Source: Streptomyces sp. NBC_01224 (lineage in GTDB: Bacteria; Actinomycetota; Actinomycetes; Streptomycetales; Streptomycetaceae). Taken from it: a stretch of 64,000 nucleotides of DNA. The notes beneath the pieces are model-generated. The model worked only from the letters and a program-made list of their open reading frames with translations. It was not told where the DNA came from and did not search any database. Positions 24,751 to 35,386 of the stretch are shown here, piece by piece. The stretch covers positions 7,125,001-7,189,000 of the forward strand of contig NZ_CP108529.1 in assembly GCF_036002945.1 (NCBI RefSeq), in the 5' to 3' direction. The position numbers were made by a program, and so were the translations under genes. Each line of letters begins with the position of its first letter. The first letter of the stretch is position 1.

Positions 24751-24873
24751 GGGCGGGCGCCGGTAGCCCTGTCCCAGGGCCATCACCTCCAGGGCCATCA
24801 CCTCCACGGCCAGAGCTCAGCGCCCGACCACCGCTCCCCGCCCCGTGCCGGACCGCTTGCGCAGTGGTCCGGA

Positions 24874-25386
24874 TCAGGAAGCCTTCGACTCCAGGTGGTA
24901 GGTCGTGTCGACCCAGAAACCGTTCGTAGCCCTGGCTTTGATCTCCAGCACGTATTGACCGGGAGTCAGCGACGCGATGCCACCCCAGATGCCCCACGCG
25001 TAGCGCTGGGTCAACCCCGTCCTGAACGACGCGGAGAACTCCCGCAGCGGCAACGGAATGGTGTTGAGGGATGCCGTGGCCTCTGCCACCGTCAAGGACT
25101 GGGGGATCCTTGAGTACGACCTGGTGTGCTGCATGTTGAGCACAGGGAAGAAAACCGGCCGGTCCGAGGGGATCGCGCAGCGTCGCACCACGTGGCCGCC
25201 GTAGGTGCCGGCCAGGAACCAGAGGTCGTCCGGCTGGTTCCAGGCGGCGTGCTCGCCCGTTGTGTCCTCGACCGGACTGCGACCGTCAGGGGCGGACAGG
25301 GCCCACTTCCACCACCGGCCTGCGAGCACCCCGCCCTCTTCGCCGCTCAGCTTCCACGTACTGTCGACCGATTCCGGACCGCTCAC
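24874..25386 (-). CDS. Conserved hypothetical protein
   Basis: A 170-residue protein. The GTG at 25386 is preferred because GGGAGGGG precedes it; a TTG 16 codons upstream is possible. Conserved-looking features are an aromatic GRWWKWAL segment, DLWFLAGTYGGHVVRRC and RPVFFPVLNMQHT. These recur in uncharacterised bacterial proteins with a WWxW...FLAG...PVLN pattern. The C-terminus GQYVLEIKARATNGFWVDTT looks like a beta-sandwich edge. No signal peptide or membrane segment is seen. It is divergent from dnaE2. Function is unknown. Confidence 0.65.
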   Translation of the reverse strand: MSGPESVDSTWKLSGEEGGVLAGRWWKWALSAPDGRSPVEDTTGEHAAWNQPDDLWFLAGTYGGHVVRRCAIPSDRPVFFPVLNMQHTRSYSRIPQSLTVAEATASLNTIPLPLREFSASFRTGLTQRYAWGIWGGIASLTPGQYVLEIKARATNGFWVDTTYHLESKAS

Positions 25387-25590
25387 GACGCCCCTCCCGC
25401 GTGCAGCCCCTGGTTCGGGGCTCGTTTCGAACAAGCGGACAGTACCCGGGGCGGATGAATGGCTTGGCGGCGGCCTCTGCCCCTACCCGGGCACGGAGCG
25501 CATGGGCTCCGGGTATCGTACGAATGTTCGAAACTTGGTCTATGGTGGAGAGCGAGGGGTGGTGAGTGCGGATCGGTCCAGGAGGTGCAG

Positions 25591-28500
25591 ATGCCAGGGT
25601 TCACGCATCTGCATACCGTTTCCGGGTTCTCCCTGCGGTACGGGGCCTCGCACCCGGAGCGGCTGGCGGAGCGCGCCGCGGAGCGGGGGATGGACGCTCT
25701 CGCGCTGACCGATCGCGACACGCTCGCGGGTGCGGTCCGCTTCGCCAAGGCCTGCGAGAGGGCCGGGGTGCGGCCGCTCTTCGGGGTGGAGCTCGCGGTG
25801 GATCCTGCGGCGGCGGAGCATACGAGAGAAGGCGGACGCGCGCATCGGCTGCGGACCCCGGTCCGCGGCGGTGCCTTTGTCGATGAATCCGCACCCCGGG
25901 TCACCTTCCTCGCCCGGGACGGTGCGCAGGGCTGGGCCGAATTGTGCCGTCTCGTCACCGCCGCCCACGCCCCCGCGCCCGCCGGTGCCGGACAGCCCCT
26001 GGTCGGCCGGTCGGAGCTGCCCGCCGAAGGGCTCACCGTGCTGCTCGGCCCCTCCTGCGACGTCGGCAGGGCGCTGGCCGCCGGCCGCCCGGACCGGGCC
26101 GCCGCACTGCTCGCCCCCTGGCGGGAGATCTACGGCGACGACCTGCGCCTCGAAGCCGTCCACCACGGACGCCAAGGCACCGGACCCGGATCGCTGCGGC
26201 TCGCCGCCCGTACCGTCGGTTTCGCCGCCGAGCAGGGGGTACGGGCCGTGCTGACCAATGCCGTCCGGTACGCCGACCCCGGGCAGGGCCCGGTCGCCGA
26301 TGTGCTCGACGCGGCCCGCAGGCTGGTCCCCGTCGACCCCCGCCGCGCCCCGCTCGACAGCGATGAGCGCTGGCTGAAGGATGCCCGCGCGATGGCGGAG
26401 ACCGCTGAGCGGATCGCCTCCGCCGCCGGGCTCGGCCGGGACGGCGGAGCCCGGCTGCTCGCAGAGACCCGGCGCACCGCCGACGCCTGCGTCGTCGACC
26501 CCGAGGGCGACCTCGGCCTCGGCACCGTCCACTTCCCCGAACCACATCTCGTCGGTGCGGGGCGGCGGACCGCCCAGCGGGTACTGGCCTCCCGCGCCGC
26601 AGCCGGAATGGTGCTGCGCGGCTACGACCGCAGGCGCGACTACTGGGAGCGGATGCACCAGGAGCTGGACATCATCGCCTACCACGGTTTCGCCTCCTAT
26701 TTTCTGACGGTTGCTCAAGTCGTTGATGATGTACGGGCGATGAAGGTGCGGGTTGCTGCCCGGGGCTCCGGCGCGGGCTCCCTGGTCAACCATCTCCTCG
26801 GGATCGCGCACGCCGACCCGGTCGAGCACGGGCTGCTGATGGAGCGCTTCCTCTCCAAGCGCCGCTTCGTGCTGCCCGACATCGACATCGACGTCGAATC
26901 GGCCCGCCGCCTCGACGTCTACCGCGCGATCATCGGCCGCTTCGGCACCGAGCGGGTCGCGACCGTCGCCATGCCCGAGACCTACCGGGTGCGCCACGCC
27001 ATCCGGGACGTCGGCGCGGCACTGTCCATGAACCCGGCCGAGACCGACCGGCTCGCCAAGGCCTTCCCGCACATCCGGGCCCGCGATGCCCGCGCGGCCA
27101 TGGAAGAGCTGCCCGAGCTGCGGGCTGTCGCGGCGGAGAAGGAGAAGTACGGGCGGCTCTGGGAGCTGGTGGAGGCGCTGGACGGCCTGCCGCGCGGTAT
27201 CGCCATGCACCCGTGCGGTGTCCTCCTCTCGGATGCCACGCTGCTGCGCCGTACGCCTGTCATGCCCACCAGCGGCGATGGCTTCCCGATGGCGCAGTTC
27301 GACAAGGAGGACGTGGAGGATCTCGGGCTGCTCAAGCTCGATGTGCTGGGCGTACGGATGCAGTCGGCGATGGCGCACGCGGTCACGGAGGTCAAGAGGG
27401 CCTCGGGGCAGGACGTGGACCTGGACGCCGTTCCGCAGGGCGACCCGGAGACGTACCGGCTGATCAGGAGTGCCGAGACGCTGGGCTGCTTCCAGATCGA
27501 GTCGCCGGGCCAGCGCGACCTGGTCGGCAGGCTCCAGCCCGCCACCTTCCACGATCTGGTGGTCGACATCTCGCTGTTCCGGCCGGGGCCGGTCGCCGCC
27601 GACATGGTACGGCCGTTCATCGAGGCCAGGCACGGCCGTGCGCCCGTGCGCTATCCGCATCCCGACCTGGAAGGGCCGCTGCGCGAGACGTATGGAGTGG
27701 TCGTCTTCCATGAGCAGATCATCGAGATGGTCGACATCATGACCGGCTGCGGCCGGGACGAGGCCGACCGGGTGCGGCGCGGGCTCTCCGACCCCGGGGT
27801 GCAGGGCCGGATCAAGGTGTGGTTCGCGCAGCAGGCGGCGGCGAAGAAGTACAGCGCCGAAGTGATCGCCCGAGCCTGGGAGATCATCGAGGCATTCGGC
27901 TCGTACGGCTTCTGCAAGGCGCACGCGGTCGCCTTCGCCGTACCGACGTATCAGTCGGCGTGGCTCAAGGCACATCACCCTGCGGCCTTCTACGCCGGGC
28001 TGCTCACCCATGACCCGGGGATGTATCCGAAGCGGCTGCTGCTCGCGGACGCGCGGCGGCGCGGGGTGCCGGTGCTGGGGCTGGATGTGAACCGGTCGGC
28101 GGCCACCCATCGAATCGAACTGGTGTCTGGTGATGAGAAGGGGAGAGAGGTCTGGGGGGTGCGGCTCGCGCTGTCGGACGTCCATGGCATCAGTGAGGCC
28201 GAGGTCGCCCGGATCGAGGCCGGGCAGCCCTACGCCTCGCTGCTGGACTTCTGGCAGCGGGCCAGGCCGGGAAAGCCGGCCGCTGAACGGCTGGCCCAGG
28301 TCGGCGCGTTGGACGCGTTCGGTGCCAACCGGCGTGATCTGCTGCTGCACCTGTCCGAACTGCACCGTGCCCAGCGGGGTACCGGGGCGCGGTCCGGCTC
28401 CGGTGGCGCGCAGCTCCCGCTCGGCGAGGGGCGCAGGACCGGATCCATCGGCCTGCCCGACCTCAACGAGGCCGAACGCCTCAGTGCCGAGCTCGGCGTC

Positions 28501-29088
28501 CTGAGCATGGATGTCTCCCGCCATCTGATGGGCGATCACCATGCGTTCCTGAAGGAGCTCGGCGCGGTCTCCGCCAAGCGGCTGCGCGAGGCACGGCACG
28601 GGGATACCGTGCTGGTCGCGGGCGCCAAGGCGGCCACCCAGACACCGCCGGTCCGCTCCGGCCGCCGGGTCATCTTCACCACCCTGGACGACGGTACGGG
28701 CCTGGTCGACCTGGCCTTCTTCGACGACAGCCATGCCGCATGCGCGCACACCGTCTTCCACTCCTGGCTGCTGCTGGTACGCGGAGTGGTGCAGCGGCGC
28801 GGACCGCAGAGCCTGAGCGTGGTCGGTGCGGCCGCCTGGAATCTGGCGGAACTGGCCGAGCTGCGGCGTACCGGCGGACTCGACGCGGTCGCGGCCCGGC
28901 TGGCGGAGGAACCCTCGTCCGAGGAGAGCGCCCCCGAGGCTCCCGAGCCTGCTCCCACCGACAACGGCCGCCGCATCCAGATGTCCACCGGGTACGAGAT
29001 GAACCCCTGGTCCGACCTCCAGCCGCCCGGCGAAGGCGTCGCCACCGGAAGGAAGTTGTGGCACCAGAGTCCGGGGAGCGCGGGATGA
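25591..29088 (+). CDS. dnaE2: Error-prone DNA polymerase III alpha subunit DnaE2
   Basis: A 1165-residue C-family polymerase. The PHP domain begins at once (MPGFTHLHTVSGFSLRYGAS), supporting the ATG at 25591 with GGAGG seven bases upstream. The palm carries the catalytic motif LPDIDIDVES near residue 428. The C-terminal third has the finger, HhH and OB-fold regions expected of DnaE. The lack of a tau-binding tail and the short length mark it as DnaE2 (ImuC) rather than replicative DnaE1. It works with an ImuB-like protein in mutagenic translesion synthesis. That partner is the next gene, overlapping by ATGA. A palindrome CGAATGTTCG at 25521-25530 is a weak SOS-box candidate. Confidence 0.93.
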   Translation: MPGFTHLHTVSGFSLRYGASHPERLAERAAERGMDALALTDRDTLAGAVRFAKACERAGVRPLFGVELAVDPAAAEHTREGGRAHRLRTPVRGGAFVDESAPRVTFLARDGAQGWAELCRLVTAAHAPAPAGAGQPLVGRSELPAEGLTVLLGPSCDVGRALAAGRPDRAAALLAPWREIYGDDLRLEAVHHGRQGTGPGSLRLAARTVGFAAEQGVRAVLTNAVRYADPGQGPVADVLDAARRLVPVDPRRAPLDSDERWLKDARAMAETAERIASAAGLGRDGGARLLAETRRTADACVVDPEGDLGLGTVHFPEPHLVGAGRRTAQRVLASRAAAGMVLRGYDRRRDYWERMHQELDIIAYHGFASYFLTVAQVVDDVRAMKVRVAARGSGAGSLVNHLLGIAHADPVEHGLLMERFLSKRRFVLPDIDIDVESARRLDVYRAIIGRFGTERVATVAMPETYRVRHAIRDVGAALSMNPAETDRLAKAFPHIRARDARAAMEELPELRAVAAEKEKYGRLWELVEALDGLPRGIAMHPCGVLLSDATLLRRTPVMPTSGDGFPMAQFDKEDVEDLGLLKLDVLGVRMQSAMAHAVTEVKRASGQDVDLDAVPQGDPETYRLIRSAETLGCFQIESPGQRDLVGRLQPATFHDLVVDISLFRPGPVAADMVRPFIEARHGRAPVRYPHPDLEGPLRETYGVVVFHEQIIEMVDIMTGCGRDEADRVRRGLSDPGVQGRIKVWFAQQAAAKKYSAEVIARAWEIIEAFGSYGFCKAHAVAFAVPTYQSAWLKAHHPAAFYAGLLTHDPGMYPKRLLLADARRRGVPVLGLDVNRSAATHRIELVSGDEKGREVWGVRLALSDVHGISEAEVARIEAGQPYASLLDFWQRARPGKPAAERLAQVGALDAFGANRRDLLLHLSELHRAQRGTGARSGSGGAQLPLGEGRRTGSIGLPDLNEAERLSAELGVLSMDVSRHLMGDHHAFLKELGAVSAKRLREARHGDTVLVAGAKAATQTPPVRSGRRVIFTTLDDGTGLVDLAFFDDSHAACAHTVFHSWLLLVRGVVQRRGPQSLSVVGAAAWNLAELAELRRTGGLDAVAARLAEEPSSEESAPEAPEPAPTDNGRRIQMSTGYEMNPWSDLQPPGEGVATGRKLWHQSPGSAG

Positions 29089-30092
29089 GCACTGCACATG
29101 ATGCGCCGGGAATCCTGTATCTGCGGTTCCGCAAGGTCGGCGGCGGCCTCCCGGACAGCGCCGGTTATGAGGGGCTGCTCGCCCTTCTCGGTGCGTTCAC
29201 CCCGGTGGTCGAGGCGGTCCCGCCCGACGGGGCGCTGGCCGATGTGCGCGGCGCGCTGCGCTACTTCGGGCGGGACGTGAAGGGGCTGGCCTCGGTGATC
29301 CGGATCCGTGCGCTCGCCCTGCACGGCGTGGACTGCGCGATCGGAGCCGCGCAGAACCCGATGCTGGCCCGGATGGCGGCACGGCAGGCCGCGCCCGGAA
29401 CGACCTTCGTGGTCCCCGCGGGCGGGGGAGCGGAGTTCCTCGCGGCCAAGCCGGCCGCCGCGCTGGACGGTGTGGGGGCAGCGACGGCCCGCACCCTGTG
29501 CGGGTACGGGCTCGACTCCGTCGGCCGGATCGCTGCGGCCCCGCTCGGCGCCCTGCAGCGGATCACCGGCGTACGGACCGGACGCGAACTGTGGGAGCGG
29601 GCGCGCGGCATCGACCGTACGACGGTCGTACCGGGCGCCGCCGCCCGGTCGCTCGCCGCCGAACGGTCCTTCCCGCGCGACGAGCTGGACCGGGAGCGGC
29701 AGCGCCGCGCGCTCATGTCGCTCACCGAGGAGCTGGGGGCCAGGATGCGCGGGGACGGGCAGGTGTGCCGGGGGCTCTCGGTCTCCGTGCGCTATGCCGA
29801 CCGGACCGGATACTCGACGCTGACCCGCAGTCGTACGCTCCGGGAGCCCACCGCGCACTCCGCGGCGCTCACCGAACTCGCGTACCGGATCCATGACTCG
29901 TTCGCTCTGCAGCGGGCCCGGGTGCGGGGGATCGCGCTGCGCGCGGAAGGGCTGACGGAAGCCGAACGGGCCGCGCACCAGCTGTCGTTCGACCCGGTGG
30001 ATGAACGGGCGCGCCGGATCGAGGCGGTGGCGGACCGGCTGCGGGCCAGGTTCGGCCCGCGGGCCGTGATGCCGGGGCGGCTCGCGGCCTGA
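29085..30092 (+). CDS. ImuB-like Y-family polymerase homologue (catalytically degenerate)
   Basis: A 335-residue Y-family protein co-translated with dnaE2 (ATGA). The first catalytic motif, normally DxDxFF, reads ILYLRFRKVGG here, without the acidic residues. The SIDE-type motif is also missing. Helix-hairpin-helix (LDGVGAATARTLCGYGLDS) and little-finger segments remain, and a C-terminal HQLSFDP resembles a beta-clamp binding motif. This is the pattern of ImuB, a non-catalytic adaptor linking DnaE2 to the clamp. At 335 residues it is shorter than mycobacterial ImuB. No imuA' gene is present in the neighbourhood. Confidence 0.82.
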   Translation: MSTAHDAPGILYLRFRKVGGGLPDSAGYEGLLALLGAFTPVVEAVPPDGALADVRGALRYFGRDVKGLASVIRIRALALHGVDCAIGAAQNPMLARMAARQAAPGTTFVVPAGGGAEFLAAKPAAALDGVGAATARTLCGYGLDSVGRIAAAPLGALQRITGVRTGRELWERARGIDRTTVVPGAAARSLAAERSFPRDELDRERQRRALMSLTEELGARMRGDGQVCRGLSVSVRYADRTGYSTLTRSRTLREPTAHSAALTELAYRIHDSFALQRARVRGIALRAEGLTEAERAAHQLSFDPVDERARRIEAVADRLRARFGPRAVMPGRLAA

Positions 30093-30132
30093 CCGGTCCC
30101 TTGACGTCGCATGGTTGATCACTCATCAGTTT

Positions 30133-30174
30133 TTACCGACGCGTAACTTCCCACGCCACCTTACTCGCCCGTAA
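30133..30174 (+). promoter_or_regulatory. Paired TTAC-N6-GTAA palindromes upstream of lipase
   Basis: Two copies of TTAC-N6-GTAA occur at 30133-30146 (TTACCGACGCGTAA) and 30161-30174 (TTACTCGCCCGTAA), 28 bp apart start to start, 102-143 bp before the lipase ATG. The even spacing and A/T-rich context suggest a dimeric repressor or activator site controlling the lipase. The regulator is not identified here. Confidence 0.5.
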
Positions 30175-30275
30175 TTTGGCATGAGCACATAGGAAATTCA
30201 GCAGTCAGAACTTGTGGTCCGGGCCGCAGGGTGCACAGACATCGCAACTCCCTTGAGCCGCAAGGAGACCACACG

Positions 30276-31169
30276 ATGCTGCCCCGGACCCGTGCGCCGC
30301 GCACCCCACGTGCGCGGAGAACCCTCGCCGCACTGCTCCTCGCCGTCGCGGCAGTCGCCACCCCCACGGCCACTGCCGCTGCAGCCGCCCCCACCGTCGC
30401 CACAGCCACCTCCCGTGGCTGGAACGACTACTCCTGCAAGCCCTCCGCAGTCCATCCCCGCCCTGTCGTCCTGGTCCACGGAACCTTCGGGAACTCGATC
30501 GACAACTGGCTCGTCCTCGCCCCCTACCTCGTCAACCGGGGCTACTGCGTCTACTCGCTCGACTACGGGCAGCTGCCCGGCGTGCCGTTCTTCAACGGCC
30601 TCGGCCCGATCGACAGGTCGGCCGGTCAGCTCGCCACGTTCGTCGACCAGGTGCTCGCCTCCACCGGAGCGCCGAAGGCCGACATCGTCGGCCACTCCCA
30701 GGGCGGCATGATGCCCAACTACTACCTGAAGTTCCTCGGCGGCGCCGCCAAGGTGAACGTCCTGATCGGGCTCGCGCCCGACAACCACGGCACCACCCTT
30801 CTCGGCCTGACGAAACTGCTGCCGTACTTCCCGGGCGCCGAGGACCTGCTGAACGCCAACACCCCCGGTCTCGCCGACCAGATGGCCGGATCCCCGTTCA
30901 TCACCAAGCTCAACGCGGGCGGCGACACCGTGCCCGGGGTGCGGTACACGGTCATCGCGACCAGGTACGACGAGGTCGTGACCCCGTACCGCACGCAGTA
31001 CCTGGACGGACCGAACGTACACAACGTGCTGCTCCAGGATCTGTGCCCGGTCGACCTGTCCGAGCATGTGGCGATCGGGACCGTGGACCGGATCGCCTAC
31101 CACGAGGTGGCGAACGCCCTGGACCCGGCGCACGCCACCCCGACCACCTGCGCCTCGGTCATCGGCTAG
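30276..31169 (+). CDS. Secreted triacylglycerol lipase (lipase class 2 family)
   Basis: A 297-residue exported alpha/beta hydrolase. The N-terminus is a positively charged, alanine-rich signal peptide ending near residue 39. The mature enzyme has the VVLVHGTFG oxyanion loop, the nucleophile elbow GHSQGG with Ser141, Asp232 in RYDEVVTP and His264 in SEHVAI. Cysteines are spaced for disulfides. ATG at 30276 has AAGGAG at 30262-30267. The length and motif order match the Lipase_2 family (LipA/EstB type). It is preceded by a pair of palindromes (30133-30174) that may regulate it. Confidence 0.9.
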   Translation: MLPRTRAPRTPRARRTLAALLLAVAAVATPTATAAAAAPTVATATSRGWNDYSCKPSAVHPRPVVLVHGTFGNSIDNWLVLAPYLVNRGYCVYSLDYGQLPGVPFFNGLGPIDRSAGQLATFVDQVLASTGAPKADIVGHSQGGMMPNYYLKFLGGAAKVNVLIGLAPDNHGTTLLGLTKLLPYFPGAEDLLNANTPGLADQMAGSPFITKLNAGGDTVPGVRYTVIATRYDEVVTPYRTQYLDGPNVHNVLLQDLCPVDLSEHVAIGTVDRIAYHEVANALDPAHATPTTCASVIG

Positions 31170-31191
31170 GGCCCGGGCTCGCTCCAGGTGC

Positions 31192-31322
31192 TCAGTCTCC
31201 GCGTCGGGTCGCGGCGGCGGCCCGGCGGCGGACCGAGGCGAACAACGCGGCCGAACCCACGGCAAGCGCGGCTGCACCGCCGATGGCCAGGTAACGGGTA
31301 CTGCCGTCGCCACCCGTCGAAC
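31192..31322 (-). pseudogene. Remnant: C-terminal sorting tail of a cell-surface protein
   Basis: The complementary strand encodes STGGDGSTRYLAIGGAAALA, then VGSAALFASVRRR and a basic end before TGA. This is the end of a class E sortase signal (LAxTG, hydrophobic helix, arginine-rich tail). The breakpoint falls inside the LAxTG motif: the preceding residues are not LA. Nothing upstream continues the surface protein; instead the sequence runs into the truncated GNAT gene on the other strand. Confidence 0.6.
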
Positions 31323-31329
31323 ACCACAT

Positions 31330-31515
31330 CGACGGCGCTTCGCATACGTGGACGCGCGCGCCCGCAGTCTCGGCCTCCCCGAGATCCGGCTCTGCACCAA
31401 CGCCCTGACGCGGGAGAACCAGAAGCTCTACCCGCGCTACGGGTGCGAGCTGGTGGAGCGCCGTGTGGACGGCGCGTACGACCGCTTCCACTACCGCAAG
31501 CGGCCGGCCGGCTGA
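31330..31515 (+). pseudogene. Remnant: C-terminal half of GNAT acetyltransferase
   Basis: About 60 residues match the C-terminal part of a GNAT fold: FAYVDARARSLGLPEIRLCT, then NALTRENQKLYPRYGCEL and a final DRFHYRK, the usual RVFFxK position. The N-terminal half with the acetyl-CoA loop is absent and no start codon or ribosome site is present. The neighbouring frame on the left belongs to another truncated gene on the opposite strand. Confidence 0.65.
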
Positions 31516-31550
31516 TCGACTCCGTCAGTGGGGGATGACACGATCGGCTC

Positions 31551-33098
31551 ATGACGACGATCGACTGGGATTCCGCAGCCGACTCCTTCGACGAGGAGCC
31601 CGACCACGGACTGCTCGACCCGGCGGTCCGGCACGCCTGGGCGCAGCGGCTGGAGAGCTGGCTGCCCGGTGAGCGCTCCGAGGTGCTCGACCTGGGATGC
31701 GGCACCGGAAGCCTTGCGCTGCTCGTCGCCGGGCAGGGGCACCGGGTCACCGCCGTCGACCGGTCGCCGCACATGGTGGAGCAGGCGCGGGCCAAGCTTG
31801 CCGGGACGGGTACCGGGGTGTTCCTCGGGGATGCGGCCCAACCACCGGTCGGAAAGCAGCAGTTCGATGTGATCATGGCCAGACATGTCGTGTTTCTGCT
31901 GCCTGATCCGGCGGCGGTCCTGCGTCACTGGTTCACCCTGCTGCGACCCGGCGGCCGGCTGATCCTGATCGAAGGCCTCCGGGGCGGCGTCGGCCTCTCC
32001 GCCGAGCGGCTGACCGGACTTCTCTCGGAGCTCACCGAACGGATCCATCACGAGCGGCTCTCCGACGATCCGGCCCTGTGGGGCAAGCAGGTCGACGACG
32101 AGCGCTACGCCCTGGTGGCCCGCGCCGAACCGCCGCACCGGCACACCGAGGTCGTCGATGTGCATCTGATCCTCCGCCGCGGTCCGGACGTCCTGCTCGC
32201 CCGCCGGGCCAATACCGGCTACGCGGACGGGCTGTTCAACGGCCCGTCCGGACACGTCGAGGACGGTGAGGACGTCCGCGAGGCGATGATCCGCGAGGCC
32301 GCCGAGGAGATCGGTGTCGAACTCGACCCGGACGAGCTGCGGGTCGCCCTGGTCATGCAGCACAGAGGCCCCGGCGGCAGTCCCAGGACCGGCTGGTTCT
32401 TCGAGGCGGAGTACGACCCCGGCCGCCCGCCGTACAACCGCGAACCGGACAAGTGCTCCGAGCTGGCGTGGTTCCCGCTGGACGCCCTTCCGGACGACAT
32501 CGTCGCCTACTGCCGGGCGGGACTCGACGGCTACCGCGCGGGGGAGCACTTCCTGATCCACTGGCACGAGGACGGCGACACCGTGGCGTACCAGCCGCAC
32601 GCGATCCGCCGTGCCGTCCCGCTGCCGGCCGGCGGGGCCCGCACCGGCGGGGTGCACCACATCGAACTGTGGGTGCCCGATCTGCCGGCGGCCGAACAGG
32701 GGTGGGGCTGGCTGCTCGGCGAGCTGGGCCATGTCCCGTACCAGCGATGGGAACACGGGCGGAGCTGGCGGCGCGGCGACAGCTATGTGGTGGTCGAGCA
32801 GTCACCCGATCTGACCGGGGGGACGCACGACCGCCGCCGCCCCGGGCTCAGCCACCTGGCGTTCCACGTCCGGGACCGGGCCACCCTCGACGCACTGGTG
32901 GCCGGGGCCCCGGAGCACGGCTGGCGGCCGCTCTTCCCGGACCGTTACCCGCACGCGGGCGGTGACGGGCACATCGCCGCCTATCTGGAGGACGCGGCGG
33001 GGTACGAGGTGGAGCTGGTCGCCGGAATCCAGCAAGCCCGCCCGGCGCCGGAGGACCCGGCGCCGCACACCGATGTATGGGCGCGGCGCCGGGACTAG
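31551..33098 (+). CDS. Methyltransferase-NUDIX-VOC trifunctional fusion protein
   Basis: A 515-residue three-domain protein. Residues 1-190 are a class I SAM methyltransferase with VLDLGCGTGS near 45-54. Residues about 200-345 are a NUDIX hydrolase with a complete Nudix box starting at GHVEDGEDVREAMIREAAEE near 233. Residues about 363-490 are a VOC/glyoxalase-like domain (GVHHIELWVPDL, LSHLAFHVRD, YEVELVA). All three appear intact in one frame, so this is a genuine fusion and not a sequencing artefact. Such fusions occur in actinobacteria. A combined small-molecule detoxification or tailoring role is possible, but substrates are unknown. Confidence 0.88.
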   Translation: MTTIDWDSAADSFDEEPDHGLLDPAVRHAWAQRLESWLPGERSEVLDLGCGTGSLALLVAGQGHRVTAVDRSPHMVEQARAKLAGTGTGVFLGDAAQPPVGKQQFDVIMARHVVFLLPDPAAVLRHWFTLLRPGGRLILIEGLRGGVGLSAERLTGLLSELTERIHHERLSDDPALWGKQVDDERYALVARAEPPHRHTEVVDVHLILRRGPDVLLARRANTGYADGLFNGPSGHVEDGEDVREAMIREAAEEIGVELDPDELRVALVMQHRGPGGSPRTGWFFEAEYDPGRPPYNREPDKCSELAWFPLDALPDDIVAYCRAGLDGYRAGEHFLIHWHEDGDTVAYQPHAIRRAVPLPAGGARTGGVHHIELWVPDLPAAEQGWGWLLGELGHVPYQRWEHGRSWRRGDSYVVVEQSPDLTGGTHDRRRPGLSHLAFHVRDRATLDALVAGAPEHGWRPLFPDRYPHAGGDGHIAAYLEDAAGYEVELVAGIQQARPAPEDPAPHTDVWARRRD

Positions 33099-33114
33099 AG
33101 CTTGCGGCTTTCAC

Positions 33115-35052
<1,938 letters not shown>

Positions 35053-35067
35053 ATCCGTGATTCCTTC

Positions 35068-35096
35068 TCAGGTCACCGGGTGGGGAACTGACCTGA
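35068..35096 (-). promoter_or_regulatory. Inverted repeat upstream of htpG
   Basis: TCAGGTCA (35068-35075) and TGACCTGA (35089-35096) form a perfect 8-bp inverted repeat with a 13-bp spacer, 16-44 bp before the htpG ATG and abutting its ribosome site. It could be an operator or a leader hairpin. In the remaining 35097-35386 of this 334-bp gap I see no gene; a protein-like minus-strand frame around 35150-35330 is not assignable. Confidence 0.5.
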
Positions 35097-35386
35097 GCAC
35101 TGTAGATCAACTGGGCATCGCGGGAACTGCGTTCCGACAGTCAGGGGTGTCCGTCGTGCGGTTCCGGCGGAAAGGCCGGACCGGACTCGCGGAAATCCAG
35201 TACAAAACGGGCGCGCCCTCCCTGGATGTGCTGACGGATACAGCATCCGGGTCCTGTGGGCCCCGCCATGCCGAACCTTCCGTCTTGCCGCGGCCATCGA
35301 GCCGACGGCTGACGGAAATAGTGGATGGGGCTCCGGGCGGACCGTACAGCGGTTCGCCCGGAACCCGGAACGAGTACCTCCGCCGG

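Noticed and set aside
24757..24815. Short CATCACCTCCA-type direct repeat as a CRISPR or IS end
   Set aside because: Only two to three imperfect short copies with no regular spacers; more likely local slippage in decayed DNA.
25521..25530. Candidate LexA (SOS) box CGAATGTTCG upstream of dnaE2
   Set aside because: Half-sites are too close (10 bp in all) for the actinobacterial CGAAC-N4-GTTCG form, so I did not list it as a regulatory feature.
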